The notes beneath the pieces are model-generated. The model worked only from the letters and a program-made list of their open reading frames with translations. It did not search any database and was not told the origin of the DNA. The position numbers and the translations under genes are program-made. Below, in pieces: positions 11,919 to 25,500 of a stretch of DNA of 64,000 nt; position 1 is the stretch's first letter; every line of letters starts with the position of its first letter. Source of the stretch: Bigelowiella natans CCMP2755 (taxonomy: Eukaryota > Cercozoa > Chlorarachniophyceae); the NCBI GenBank assembly GCA_000320545.1, contig ADNK01002379.1:1-64000 (forward strand). The letters run 5' to 3'.

Positions 11919-13519
11919 ATGATTCAAACAGAAATATCTAACAACTATGTTGATGAACTGAATGAATTAAAATACACAGGACCTGTTAAAAGCAATGGAG
12001 AACCAGACAAAAGACAATTTTCATGGAAACAATACATGAAAAGAAAAAATGAGTTAGAATCAAAAATAGAAGCACAAAACGAGAAGCTGTTGGAGGTTTA
12101 CAAGAAGGGCGATGCCTCCATCGCAAAGCTCTTAATCGACAGAAAGGCAAACATTGAGGCCAAAGACAATCATGACTACACCCCTCTCATGTGGACAAGT
12201 CAGCAAGGCCACACCTCTGTGGCAAAGCTCTTGATCGATGAAGGTGCGAATCTTGAGGCGAAAACAAATTATGGCTTTACCTCTCTCATCTGGGCAAGTC
12301 AGGAAGGTTGCGCCTCCATGGCAAAGCTCTTGATCGAGAAAGGGGCAAACCTTGAGGCAAAAACCGAATTTGGCAACACTCCCCTCATCTGGGCTTGTGT
12401 GAGTGGTCACACCGACACTGCAAAGCTCTTGATCGAGAAAAGGGCAAACCTTGAGGCAAAAACCGAATTTGGCAACACTCCCCTCATATGTGCTTGTGAG
12501 AAAGGTCACACCGACACTGCAAAGCTCTTGATCGAGAAAGGGGCAAAGCCTTGAGGCGAAAACAGATGATGGCTTTACCTCTCTCATATAGGCTAGTCAT
12601 CGAGACCACCCCGACATTGCAAAGCTCTTGATCGAAAAAGGTGCAAATCTTGAGGCAAAAGACGATAATGACAATACCCCTCTCATCTGGGCAAGTCAGG
12701 AAGGTTACACCTCCATGGCAAAGCTCTTGATCGAGAAAGGGGCAAACCTTGAGGCAAAAACCGAATTTAGCAATACTCCCCTCATCTGGGCTTGTGAGAA
12801 TTGTCACACCGACACTGCAAAGCTCTTGATCGAGAAAGGAGCAAACATTGAGGCGAAAGATCAGCATGGTAAGACCCCTCTAGTCTTGGGAAGTCATGGA
12901 GGCCACATCGACATCGCAAAGCTCTTGATCGAGAAAAAAGCAAATCTTTTTGTTGAGGCTAAAGGAGAGTCGGTTTTGGATTGGGCAAAGGAATCGGGCA
13001 ATCGGGATTTAGTGAAACATTTGAAAAAGCACATCGCCCTTCACAAAGGTGATGAGGATTTGCTAAATAAAACGGAGCCGTGGATCAGAACTGGAAGAAA
13101 AGAAGATGGAGTAACATCATACGTTGAGTATCATGGGGAGAAATGTCCTAAATCTGCTTCTCTTTTTGGAAAGTATCACAAGGGACAAAATTTCCGTGAT
13201 CTTGGATTCCAAATTTGCAAAAATGGCAAAGTCAAATTCTTGGGATCGACCAGACGTTGCATTGATCGCTATTCCTTCCATGTGAAGGATGAAAAGGTCT
13301 ACCTACTGATAAACTGGGTGAAACCAAGTTGGGGCAAAGGAACCGGCAAAACAACGCTCATGTTTCATATTAAGAACGGCCACAGACTTGCGCTTGAGTA
13401 CGACGGCGACTGTCTATTTTCAGGCATGGCTGAGCGAGCTATAAGTCCCAGGCTTGATCCTTGGGGTAAACCAACTAAAGCTCCCAAAGATTTGATGAAA
13501 TTAATCGAAGATATCAAAG

Positions 13520-13660
13520 TAGAAATCGAAACAACTAAATTGGAAAACTCTAAGGGAGCTCGAAACAACTTGGAGGAAAAGCATAGGAGATTTGAAATTG
13601 AAAATCGAAATGACCAAATTGGAAAATCCGAAAGGAGCTCGAAAGAAATTGGAGGAAAAC
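13520..13660 (+). repeat. 79-base out-of-frame tandem duplication in the ankyrin-kinase gene
   Basis: Two diverged copies of a segment containing attggaaaa...gagctcgaaa lie 79 bases apart (compare 13539 with 13618). Because 79 is not a multiple of three, the second copy is read in a different frame from the first; its original frame would encode a KLENPKGARKKLEE-like peptide matching KLENSKGARNNLEE of copy one. Confidence 0.7.
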
Positions 13661-14498
13661 CTTACGGCGTGGCGATCACCGAGACTCCTTGGAAAGGTGA
13701 TGACAACTGGTGGATGTTTGAAGAGAAACAAGTAACAAAATCAAGAAAGTTGGGTGAAGGAAATTTTGGAGAAGCTTGGAAAGGAAGTTTAGCACACAAG
13801 GGTGGTGGAAAAACTGAAGTAGCCATCAAAATTCCAAAGGACAATGTCAATGAAAATGATGCTTCCAAGGAGGCCAGAGCGTTGATGAACATCGGGCAAC
13901 ATGAAAACATTGTGGGGTTCCTAGGCCTAGTAAACATGGGGGGCAAGCCTTGCTTTCTGCTCGAGTTTTGCTCCGGTGGCGATGTGGAGAGCATCATTCG
14001 TAAACGTCCTAAAAGTTTCACAAAAGATGCGAGTTTCGAAAGCTGTTCAGTGAAGTGAGCGGAGGATTGGCTCATCTTCACAACAGAGACATCGTCCACA
14101 GAGACATCGCTGCTCGAAATATACTTTTGAGGGGAGATGGAACGGCCGTTCTGTCCGATTATGGTCTGGCAAGACTCACGAAAAAAGGCAAATCAGGTGA
14201 TGATTATTACCGAGCGGCAATTTTAAACACAGCTTGGCGTTGGACTGCACCTGAATCGTTGAGTGAACAAAAATTTACCAAAGCATCGGACATTTACATG
14301 CTAGGAGTCACCATGTGGGAGGTGTTCAATGGCAAAAAACCGCACTCCGATGTGACCAACATCTGGAAAGCCATTTCTGAGATCGTAGATGGGAAAAGGT
14401 TTCTGAAATCTCAAAATGGCATCATGGAAAAATGTTTGCGGTTCGATCCCAAAGGGCGCCCTTCAGCCATCGAAGTGATGACCCATCTGACTCCATCG

Positions 14499-14566
14499 TC
14501 GTATCTAGGCTGTGTCGTCCACAGAAACGCGTCGTATCTAGGCTGTGTCGTCCACAGAAACGACAA
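14499..14566 (+). repeat. 33-base tandem repeat at the kinase C-terminus
   Basis: Two near-perfect 33-base units (starting about 14501 and 14534) encode SYLGCVVHRNA twice, just before the stop codon. The unit is in frame and contains a CTAG, like the adjacent spacer, so the tail may be recently duplicated or captured spacer sequence. Confidence 0.8.
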
Positions 14567-14573
14567 CGACTAA

Positions 14574-15631
14574 TTTTTGTCAATGTCATGTGCGTGTGCA
14601 TGCGTTTTGCATGCTCACAATCACGGCCTTTCATTTAGATTTAGATTGGACAAGTAATTACAGACACGTAATATCAAAAATATATTATATATGCTACTTA
14701 TTATAGACACGTAATATCATGTATGTATATATGCATATGTACATATTATACATGCTAGCATGCTATTAATATGTCTATTACACAGCTAGACAGTGACAGT
14801 TCATCACATGCATGTTGCATGTGTGATGCACACGTGAGATGTCACGTGTGACCATCACAAATGTCCTCCTTCCGAGACATTCAAAACACAGTCATGCATG
14901 TTGTCGTAGACAAACAACATTGCATGTGCCGTGAGACATGACTCATGTCCAATGTTTAGGGTTGTCCACCATGCTAGCATGTTGCATCGCTGCGCATGAT
15001 GCGATTGGCGGCAATGATGCATGCGCAATGTTTGAGTTTTTGTTCTGGCGCGCGCTACACGGCTGGACGGGGGCGGGGGTGCTGAGCTGGCAGCAGTGGC
15101 ATTTGCGCATGCGAAGCGCATTGCGCGTGGCGAACGAACAAAACACAATGGTGACACATGCATGGGCATGCTACCACATGCGAGGCATTGGCGGACAATG
15201 GACATAGTGTTTGTACATGACACATGTTGTTACTACATGTGTGCATTGTGTACATCATGCATGCATTGTCCACATAGTCACAATGACTATTGTAATGGTG
15301 ATGCATGCTACCACATGCGAGGAATGGCGAACAATGGACACAGTGCACATCACATGTCTAGCTAGATGTTACTAGATTACATATGCATCATGTACATCAT
15401 ACATATATTATATTGTCCACAAAGTACATGTAGTTACTGCGCCTATTATGCGAGCGCAGAGAACACTTTAGCACTGTATGTAACTGCTAGACTGCTGCGT
15501 GCATGCGTGCGCACACATGCATGCGTAAGTGCGTTGCATTGCACTAACATGCTTTAGTGATTTGAAATGAGATTCCGCCCTGCCCTTCTTGCATGAGATG
15601 GCTCATATCTAGCGGCCTCGTTGTACGATGA
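14574..15631. other. Palindrome-rich spacer between ankyrin-kinase and pyruvate kinase 3' ends
   Basis: No gene is supported. The spacer is dominated by alternating GCATGC/TGCATG/ACATG words and by GCTAGC palindromes (14752, 14974, 15357). Two related blocks around CTACCACATGCGAGG with flanking GCGGACAATGGACA / GCGAACAATGGACA (about 15170-15203 and 15308-15342) form an imperfect direct repeat about 140 bases apart. Short reading frames here are Met/His/Cys-rich because of the ATGCATG words and are not gene-like. Confidence 0.55.
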
Positions 15632-17358
15632 TTAGGCTGTCTTTCCCTCCTCCTTCTTCCCCTCTTCCTTCTTCCCCTCTTCCTTCTTTCCCTCTTCCTT
15701 CTTTCCCCCCTCCTCCTTCGCTTCGTCGGCAGTTTTCTCTGCAGCCGGCGCGTCTCCTTCCTCAAGCTCCTCGATCTTCTTTTTGCTTGGAGTCGCGTGA
15801 TCAGGTTTTACAAGACCGACGACCGAACCCCGTTTTGTCAGCCTCCCTTTCTTCTCGGTAGCAGACCCGAACCGAGCCATGCGTATGGTGTTGTGGAGTG
15901 AGGGGAAGGCGCACCTATGAGCGCAGAAGATTACGACTTGATCCTCCATGGAATCACCGAACACCTATGGCAATTGACAAGGAAAGTGAAATTAGGCACA
16001 GATGGTCATCATGATGATGATGATGATGATTCCAAGTAATCCAATTTCACTGCAACCAACGACTAGCGAAGGAGAATTCACAGAATCTATTGAATAAATG
16101 CATGATAATTCGAATTAGCTCCGAGTCTTCTAGGCTCGATAGTAATCGTTCCAGGTTTCGTTTGATACCCTCCTGCCCCCCCCCCGCCCTGAATATATCC
16201 TCCTCATCGTCTTTACCTGAAGGACTCTCGATTCGATGGCAGAGAGAAAACTATCCGAATCCTTCCAATTCTCATCCTGTTGCGAACACGAATGCTCAAC
16301 TAACTGCCTGCCCTCTGTGCTCATCAAGAAACAAGAAACTAATGATCCCGTGATTATGATAGCATTGGGGGACGCTTGGCACGCGGAGAAGACGACATTG
16401 TAAGATAGGACATCATCGCTTCCCCTCCTTAAACACTATAAATAGTACAACTACTGCAACGACTGATCTGACCTCCTCTAGAAGAACAGCATGGCATCCA
16501 TAGAGTACCTGTTTCAAAACATTATTCATCATCATCATCAACAACAAGCACATTCTGACGAACTTCGTATGGCACGCGTGAGCTGCTAAAATATAAGGTG
16601 CATCATCACCATCATCATCTTCATCATCGTAATTCATATTCTCCTCCTCCCTACCCATCTCTCACCGAAACAAGACTGTAGATCTTCTGATCATGCGTGA
16701 CGATAATGATGGGGCAGGCCGGCCGCTGCTTAGAGATGAAGCTGGAAAGTGACGAGAGAAGGAGGAGGAGGACGAATAGTTAATACACGTGAACCCATGG
16801 CAACACGCGTTCGTTTACGAAGAAACCATTAGTAGAAGACTGTCGCTTGTGCTACTTGTTCTATTGTCAAGAAACGTGCCAATTCGCTTGAAATATGTGC
16901 TTATTTATAGGATTCTACTACATATGATTTGCTGATTACCACTGCTGCCACTGCTCTACAACAACTACAACTACTACTGCTGCTACTGCTACTACTTCTA
17001 CTACCAAGCCATTTCGTAGGACATGCAGAAGAAGATGATGGCATCTGTATAAACGGGGGCACGCGTAAAGCACACAAGCAACACAGGCGGATTGTGAGTA
17101 AATATATGTGCGTGCGCGCGCGCGTGTGTGTGTAAGAGAGAGAGAGAGCGAGAGAGAGGCTACAACAGCACAAAAGCTACGTCTAGAATCTACGACCAGT
17201 CTCCCCCCCTTCCTTTCACACAAGCTGCTTCTTACTCGCACTGGTGATGTTCGCAGCGGTCACGGCACTGTGAGCCATAGCATAGCGGAATCGCACCTAC
17301 AAAGAGGGAGGCCGGGTGCTAGTAAGTGGGGACGTACACTACACATATATATACATAT

Positions 17359-17408
<50 letters not shown>

Positions 17409-17754
17409 AGATGGAAGTGCGACTTGTTGCTACTGCTACTACTCGAGCTACTCTTACCATTCCTTCTACGTTTGGTGGGGTTTGGACCGGCGATCGCCTA
17501 TACATCTTGGCAATGTCGCGGACGGAGGCCTGTTATTGGGGAAGAGGACGGCAACCAACGCGATGCGCGTGTGAGTCTCAAGTGACGGTGATGCAGGCTT
17601 GGCAATGCTCTGATATATGTCACTTTTTATTTGGTATGTGGCCCTGCGGTAGTATCTATTACCTCGGCTTCCAGGCAAATTTCCCCCATCATATTGACGG
17701 TCTCGACTGGGTATTTGCCGATCTTGGTGTGCCAAAAGCATGCGTGATATGAAT

Positions 17755-17793
<39 letters not shown>

Positions 17794-18222
17794 TATAATA
17801 TACATATATAATTCAATCCGACAATATGATCTTTGTGTTAGTGTCCCATTATACGAACATGGGTTACGATTGATATACCGAAGACTCGCCAGAGAGCATG
17901 ACCGCATCCTGAAACGAATAGAGAGGCACATCTCAATACACCCGCTGTTTCAAGATTATGAGGCCCACGAAACACACCGATGAATTCGTTTCTCTGGAGC
18001 GGTTTGAGGGACAAAGTCACCGACAGGTGATCAGTGCCGTCATCACGACTTCAACGATTCTTTTGAAGTCATGTTTTGCCGCATGTGTTTGTTGTTGTCA
18101 TTATCGTCATTATTATTATTATTATTATTATTACCGTTCCATCGAAGCATGCGTTCGCCACGTCGGATACTTCTGCACGGGTGGGAGCTGCGGCGTTTGT
18201 CATAGACCTTACAGAACAGAAC

Positions 18223-18255
<33 letters not shown>

Positions 18256-18806
18256 GATCATCAAAATAATCCCCATTGCGAAGCTATCTAAATTCTGCAT
18301 GCCATTTTTCGATCGAGCTCCCCCCGCCCCCATCCCCCTCTACTAGTGTTTGCGTTGTTACTCAAGCATCTGTGTAGCCGTGATGACCGACTTCCGACTT
18401 TGGTTTGCCTGTGAAAGAGACAAGAAGTGTGAAAATAAATAAATGGCCGAATGTGTTTGATGTGTATTTTATTTTAAAGGGATTAGGGAGATCAAGAAAA
18501 CAGAACAATATCCGTCTTTATATTGTATCGTGTATGTGTCCACAGCAAAGCAGTATTAGCAGCGTAAATCAAATGCAAAATCACTCTGAGAAATCAGCAT
18601 ATTAGCTTTAGACTCGCTTGTATGCGCGTTCCCCTCTCGTAACGTAACAACTACCTTGCGGATAAGGAGTTTCTGGTAGGACGGGAGCTTTTGGAGAGAG
18701 CACTCCACTCCGAGATCTCCACGAGCCACCATGATTCCATCGGTTTCCTATGATGCGCCATTCACACACAATACGTAAAGCTGAGCTCATGCATTCCTTT
18801 TACACA

Positions 18807-18846
<40 letters not shown>

Positions 18847-19688
18847 TATTCGTCTGCGACCTCAAGAATACTATCAATGGCTTCCAGAGCTTGGGGTTTC
18901 TCGATCTTGGAGATGATCTGATGCCAGAGAACACGTGCGTGGAACAAATGAGGAGGAGGGGAACAATCCATGGTTTTGAAGTAAACACGAGTCATCCCCG
19001 ACACACGCACAACCTCATCACCCGCGATCAGGAAATGACACACAGAATACGCAGTGATAGCACGATCAGACCTTTGGCATGATGGCGTCCTCAGGCAACG
19101 AGGCTTCCATAAGCAGTTTCAAATCTACAATGTCCTGCGCTCGTTGAACGAAACTTTTGAGAGGGCCAGACGAGAGAAAGAAAGAAAGAAGGAAGGGAGG
19201 GGGGGAGGAGACGGCGAAGCAGAGAAAAAGGAGGAGGCGGAGGACCACATTAGACTCTAATCATTTTTCATTAGGATCTGTGAGCATCATCGATGATAGA
19301 CAAGATGCAGCAGGATAACTCACCTCAGTGCCATAAAGTCTGCGATCTCTTTTGAGCAAATGTACTTGACGTCAGCCTAATTCATGATGTTATGCAATCA
19401 AATCACCTTTAACCCGCTTCATAACAGGTCAAACTGCTGCCCCTTTCCTTTGTATCCTTCACGATGTGCATGACACTCTTGTGCGGTTTTACGCATTGTC
19501 ATCATCATCATCATCATCGTCATCGTCACCACGATCCGCACCTTATCTTTCTTTGTGAGAGCAGGAAGGGGAACCTCAAGCTCAGGGGTATTAATCCCCT
19601 TTCTCTCGGATACTATTCCCCCGATTAGAACCTTGGGATGGGTGACGAGTAAATCAAAAAGAGGCGGAGGATGGCTAATGATCACTTC

Positions 19689-19736
<48 letters not shown>

Positions 19737-19959
19737 GCTGCGTATTCATACTGTCAATTTTTTTTTGCGTGTTACACATTCACGAGAAAAGGGTCTTTTC
19801 TTACCTCGCATTCAAGCTCTTCGGAGGACAGTCTTTTGACAACCTGGAGATAATAATACAGCTGTTAGAAGCTTCTCACTTATGTGCTTTGCCGCTTTCA
19901 TATCGCTGAGCCTCCTCCCGCGACCACGCGCGCGGACAACTGCGTGCGCACATATAAAA

Positions 19960-20033
<74 letters not shown>

Positions 20034-20214
20034 GTATATATTCTGAATGTGCATCATTCTCGAAAACCTTTAGGACGACAGCGCCATCGTTGATTAGCAC
20101 CCTGTGGCCAACCTGCTCATTGGATATGCAGCATTGCGTATTTTTAATCCAGAAAGCATTTCTATTGACTCCGCGTTCACATTAGTATCGCGTGTGCACA
20201 TGTGCACGTGCCTT

Positions 20215-20275
<61 letters not shown>

Positions 20276-20662
20276 ATGCATTGAATGTAAGTTTACCGCT
20301 AGTTTTCGCACGCAAACGTGGGCATCAGGAGTTCCCGTGGTTATGGTCTGCAAAGTCGTCACTATCATTATACAGAGACGAAGGCCAAAAAGAGCGAGGT
20401 TTTACATTAGCGTTCCCAATTTTCTGATGTTCGCCAGTAACCTGAGAGTTTTGAATATCCAGCGGAAAGATGAGTTGAGATAACGTGAGATTCTTTCATT
20501 CTCTTTGGGTCTCCATACTCACCCAGGGTTCCATTTTCTCACCCAGCCGTGCTCACTCTAACTAATTCAATTAAGGCATGCTCTCACCAGTTTGATTATT
20601 TGCCCTTTCTTGATTTCGATAGGTTTATGATCTTCCAATTCACCGGTACGGAATTTTGGCCC

Positions 20663-20703
<41 letters not shown>

Positions 20704-21294
20704 TGCTCAGGCTTGCAGGTTCCGCGCTTCCACAATCAATAAGATGACCTGTAGGTCGCAGAGAATAGCTGGGCGATACATCGTATCCTTGAGTTCCTAA
20801 AGTGAAACTTTGATCATGCAACGAAATCTCACACCCCTCGCTGTAGTAGGCGTATATATTTACATGAATATCCTCTGCGGTACCTCTTTCATCTTCTTGA
20901 TGTCCTCAATCACAGGTTCCTATTTAACCATTCAAACGAGGATTTTAAAATATAAATTACTTTAAACGTGCGCAACCGATAGCGCCACCCAGGTATTATT
21001 GTTGGATTTGCAAATACCATGTTTGAGTAATCGGGCTTGGAGTGAGAGAAGTTGAGGCGAAACACGTTGACTCCGGCCTTTTTTCACGGCGATATCAAAT
21101 AAGCGCAACCCCTAAAGAAGAATCAAATCTGAAGTGTAGTTCACCTTGGCAAGCTTGCATAGCATCTCGAAGCTATTAGAAGCTGGTCCGAGAGTCGCAA
21201 CAATCTTCGTCTGTCGCTTTAAGTGTTGGGGGAAGCTCGGGGTCTTCAGGTCGAAGTTGAGACGAGCTGTTCGAGGCGTTGTGGCTGCTTTCAT
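15632..21294 (-). CDS. PYK: Pyruvate kinase, many exons
   Basis: Converts phosphoenolpyruvate and ADP to pyruvate and ATP, the last step of glycolysis. Read on the minus strand, the first exons are exact and phase-consistent: 21145-21294 (RQTKIVATLGPASNSFEML), 21018-21077 (AGVNVFRLNFSHSKPDYSNM), 20884-20919, 20749-20787 and 20588-20662 (CDLQ|GPKFRTGE). Later blocks include VLINDGAVVLKVFE (about 20050-20105), VLIGGIVSERKGINTPELEV (about 19550-19640), SFVQRAQDI (about 19150), IISKIEKPQALEAID (about 18860-18920), GIMVARGDLGVE (about 18700-18737), ITATQMLE then SMTNAAAPTRAEVSDVANA (18372-18420; about 18136-18208), DAVMLSGESS (about 17890-17920) and RPACPIIIVTH (about 16690-16730). The C-terminus ends in a Lys/Glu/Gly repeat tail (about 15640-15710). 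The active-site Lys-containing and Mg-binding stretches are present. There is no obvious organelle presequence. Introns are packed with AT, AC, GT and GA microsatellites. Confidence 0.92.
16970..17404. repeat. CTA, GT/GA and AT microsatellites in pyruvate kinase introns
   Basis: A CTA-type tract lies at about 16965-17005, a GCGCGTGT-GA compound at about 17108-17158, and an AT tract of about 55 bases at about 17345-17404. They separate C-terminal pyruvate-kinase exons. Confidence 0.8.
17755..20700. repeat. Series of AC, AT, GA and ATT microsatellites in pyruvate kinase introns
   Basis: Successive tracts lie at about 17755-17790 (AC), 18106-18133 (ATT), 18222-18256 (ATG), 18809-18842 (AC), 19692-19733 (AT), 19966-20030 (CT then AT), 20217-20275 (AT then GT) and 20668-20700 (AC). 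Each falls between identified exons, usually one tract per intron. Confidence 0.8.
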
Positions 21295-22559
21295 CTCGTC
21301 GGTCTTACTAGTCGGTTCGGCTTCAATTCAAATATGCCCTCGTGCTGGTTCTTAGCGCGATTCTAAAACTTTACAAATTTCGAAGTACGCACAAAAAAGG
21401 GATTCTATTCAGAAACGGCGATTGCAAACAGAGACGAAGGGATGCACGGGAGGGGTCCTCATTCAGATCATGCAAAGGAAATCTAGCCCAGAGGCAGTGC
21501 TCTTTATGAAAGTCAGTGAGGGCACAGAAAGACTACAAAGCGCTGCTTGGGCTCTGCCCGGGACCTCAAAACTCTGTTGAGAATTAGTTTCAGATCTAAA
21601 GCTAAGCTTTAGTGTTCACTGGATGATATGAAACGCTTGTCTAAAATTTAAAATCCGCGCTACGATTTTTCCACGTGCCAAAATCCCAGGCCGTCTGCTT
21701 TAATTTAGCTGAACCGAAGAATTGGGTATTTTCAGAAAGTCCTTTGCAGACCTTGTGTTAGTCGTTTCAAGCGTGCGTGTTCAGTCAGTCAGTGTTATAG
21801 GAGCTCCTCGATAAGGGAATTTTAATTTGAGCGACTGCATTTATGCAAGAAATAATTATTAAAAACCAGACCATCTCCCTGCGAAAAGAACCAAGATTTT
21901 GGAGCACATCATCTCACTTGTCGATGTAGATTTGGCGCGATATGGAATCCTCCTTGTCCTCAGCGATCAGTTCTCAGCCCATGTAACTTCCGGGATTAGA
22001 CTGCGAATTAAGAAATTACAACTTGTTCAATCCTAAGCGACAAATATGGCATTAAGAAACGATTCGGATTTAGAAAAATCACCTCATCTTTATACTGACG
22101 ACAACATTAATTCACAGTCGAAAGTCACCTTTTATGATTCAGCGAGCATGCGAGAAACCTAACATTGCAGACACATCTTTGATCACTTTTATTTACATCT
22201 GAGACAAGACAATCACTCAGTCTTTGAATAGAAAAGAATGTCATTTTACCAATAGTCATATACCTGAATGTGTTAGGGTTAAGACATTACCTGGGCGCCA
22301 TCAAACCGAAACATGGTAACCCTAACGTATTATCCCCTCCCTCTTGCATGCCGATATTTAAAAGGAGCAATGAGAAGATCGGTTTAATTTAATGATATCC
22401 GGGGTTGGTTTGAGAGCGGCTGAGTCTTCATGTAAAGAGATAGCTTTATCAAGCTAAAAAAGATAGAGGGAGGCACCGTTGTGCCTGAATTACCTATCTC
22501 CATACAGCTATCAAATAGTAGCTGTTGCTAAATAGCGTCTTCTATTTTCGTTGGTTTAG
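21295..22559. promoter_or_regulatory. Divergent interval between pyruvate kinase and centrin
   Basis: About 1.25 kb between two outward-facing genes. No reading frame resembling a protein was found, and only two CTAG tetramers (about 21307 and 21483). It probably holds both promoters and 5' untranslated exons; the initiating exon of centrin must lie here because the 22560 exon begins at a splice acceptor. An inverted pair CACCTGG/CCAGGT-like element was not seen. Confidence 0.4.
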
Positions 22560-23227
<668 letters not shown>

Positions 23228-23454
23228 TAAATGTATGAGTGGAGGTTGCTGTCCTATCGATTGTTACTATGTTTGAATCTGTTAGCCAATGGCTATACAG
23301 GAAATGTGCTCACCACCACTAGGATTAAGATCTCCTGGTGGAAACCTCCCAGTATGTATGCATCAAGGTTGTCGTTAATGTTAATCGCCACTGATCTTCT
23401 GGGTCATAGGCTTGGCGAACAGGCTGCGCACACCGTTATTTATATCCTATGTGC

Positions 23455-23493
<39 letters not shown>

Positions 23494-24470
23494 ATACATA
23501 TGTATTTATACATACATATATATAATTAAGAAATATGTACATTTATAGTGTGTATTGTACATTAATATTACGTACGCAGCCCTTCCGTGTAATGTATTCT
23601 CGATCTGATATATTGCCATGTAACATATGTGGCAAGAACTGCTAGCTACCCTACATGCCTAGCTGCTAGCTAGCTAGCTAGGTGTAGGTGTATATATAAG
23701 CCCGAAATTCCGAAGCTAGCATCATTATTGCAGATGCATCTAGCTACTAGCTCTAGATAGATATTATAGATAGAAAGAGGCCTTCACCTAAATTGAGGGT
23801 CTATAAGCTAGTAAGGAAATACAAATTCCATTGCGGTTGCGAAGTTCGCATGGCATTTATTATTCATTACGATCACACGCATATCCGAATGATAGTCGAA
23901 CATCTTGTTCGCAACTACCACAGAGTGCTAGAGTGGATCGATAGGGTGCATCGCTATATGCGTGCGTTGCGCAAGTACGTAGTTGCAGTGCTGGCTAGCC
24001 AGGCTAGCTAGCACTAGTGCAGGCTAGCAGGGCCTTCATCTATACATCGTATCGCTGCACATCCAGTTTAGCAGTGAATACACGCATATTTGTCTAAGTG
24101 TGCTGGCTAGCTGGTATGGCTTGTGATGCATTTGCTCGGCGCAAGCTTACTTCTGCTACATTCTAGCACATGTGACGGATGTAACTAATCAATTAAATTT
24201 GTTCAATGGTCATCCTTATGTAGCTTTGCAATGCAGCGTGTGCGCTAGGATTCTCTTCTCTGTGCTTGCGAATAATGCTATGTGGTGCGTATGTAATATT
24301 TTCTAGTTTTGTCTCCGTGATCTGTATAGTGGAGGCACAGCAAATTCTATAAATATACACGACGTGATTACAAAACGGCACTCGAAACCAATCCAATCTC
24401 TATGTTTTCGATGATAATTAAGGTTGCATGTATGACTCCATCCACATGAGAGCATGCCGTCCACACCCGA
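23228..24470. other. CTAG-rich spacer between centrin and the 24-30 kb gene
   Basis: No gene is supported. The interval holds an AT tract (about 23454-23490) and a very dense set of CTAG words, including runs of overlapping GCTAGCTAGCTAG near 23640-23683, 23740-23760 and 23994-24030; more than twenty CTAG tetramers by eye. It lies between convergent 3' ends. Confidence 0.6.
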
Positions 24471-24910
24471 TCAGTAGTAGCTTTTCTTATTCACTTTGTG
24501 GAAGAAGTGGCTGAGTATACAAAACGCACCGCTCGAATTTAGAACAACACCGCCAGATAGTGGAAATATGTCTATTTGCTTTACTGTCACCCGCTGTCCT
24601 ATCCGTACTACGTGATTTGTTGACTTACGACCCGCACTCCATGCATTTGTAATACTCGATGTGGCCAGGATCCGGGGCGCGCGAGATGATGGCTGAATGA
24701 AGACAGTCAAGCAATTTGGAAGAAGCAAAAGGGGTGCGCATATGGAGGGTTGAGGAGAGAGAGGGGGGCTGGAGCTCAGAGCTACAACAAAACAGTACAA
24801 TCGGTTGAAGCAGAACGGCAGATTTACTTACTTTTCAGCATCTTCCGCACAACCTTGCATTCAGGACATTTCACTTTGTGGAAGGGCTTGTTGTCATTCT
24901 GCACACACCC

Positions 24911-24954
<44 letters not shown>

Positions 24955-24985
24955 CATGTTAGTATGCGAATACACAGACGCAGCA

Positions 24986-25019
<34 letters not shown>

Positions 25020-25021
25020 GG

Positions 25022-25066
<45 letters not shown>

Positions 25067-25459
25067 CAAAGCACACCGCGCGCAGTAACCAGACGTCGAT
25101 ATGCATTCATGATGTCACAAACTCTTATTAAAAATGCATCGAAGGATCCCCTCTCACAAGCTTCTGAGAGTCGTCGCTGAAGGTCACCAGTAACACTCGC
25201 AGATACTGCAATTTTGCTAAAATGCATGCTTCTAGCCTCTCCGCCTCTCGCTCTCTCGCCATCGTCCTACCTCAAGATCCATGTCGTAGACGAATGGATG
25301 TCGCGCTGCCACACCCTCGTTCCACCTTATTAGCAAGGAGAATACGGAAAATAAGTCACAGCGCATTATGTACGGTAACAACAACTACATGAAGCATTTT
25401 CCCGCCTCCTTGTTTGTGCGTATATATATGCCCCCCCCTTCTCTCTCTCTCTCTCTCCA

Positions 25460-25500
<41 letters not shown>

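Larger units (their letters stand above)
11919..14573 (+). pseudogene. Ankyrin-repeat / TKL-like protein kinase, broken by frameshifts and a stop
   Basis: An intronless ankyrin-kinase gene with lesions. The start is the ATG at 11919. Repeats of about 33 residues (ANLEAKTEFGNTPLIWA-type) run from about 12080 to 13000. An extra G near 12555 shifts the frame and exposes TGA at 12552-12554; in the shifted frame a Trp codon of the repeat has become TAG at 12589-12591. The frame then stays open to about 14035, where a missing C in the TTC-CGA context shifts it back to the original frame. The kinase domain (about 13745-14490) has a Gly-rich loop LGEGNFGEAW, Lys in VAIKIPK, catalytic HRDIAARN, DYG in place of DFG (SDYGLAR) and TAPE. 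Between the two domains, 13070-13660 encodes an unrecognised region. The two opposite frameshifts plus one stop could in principle be assembly errors, but together they suggest a recent pseudogene. Confidence 0.75.

Noticed and set aside
12132-12867. Two minus-strand ORFs with repeated FLDQELC-type units
   Set aside because: They are the antisense image of the ankyrin repeats; the plus strand carries the real repeat and kinase signatures.
14855-15365. Several Met/His/Cys-rich ORFs in both strands
   Set aside because: They arise from ATGCATG and CACATG words of the spacer and have no protein-like composition or splice partners.
21018-21145. Apparent frameshift in a six-A run inside pyruvate kinase
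   Set aside because: Placing the splice acceptor after AAAAAAG joins LAK directly to AGVNVFRLNFSH in frame, so no frameshift is needed.
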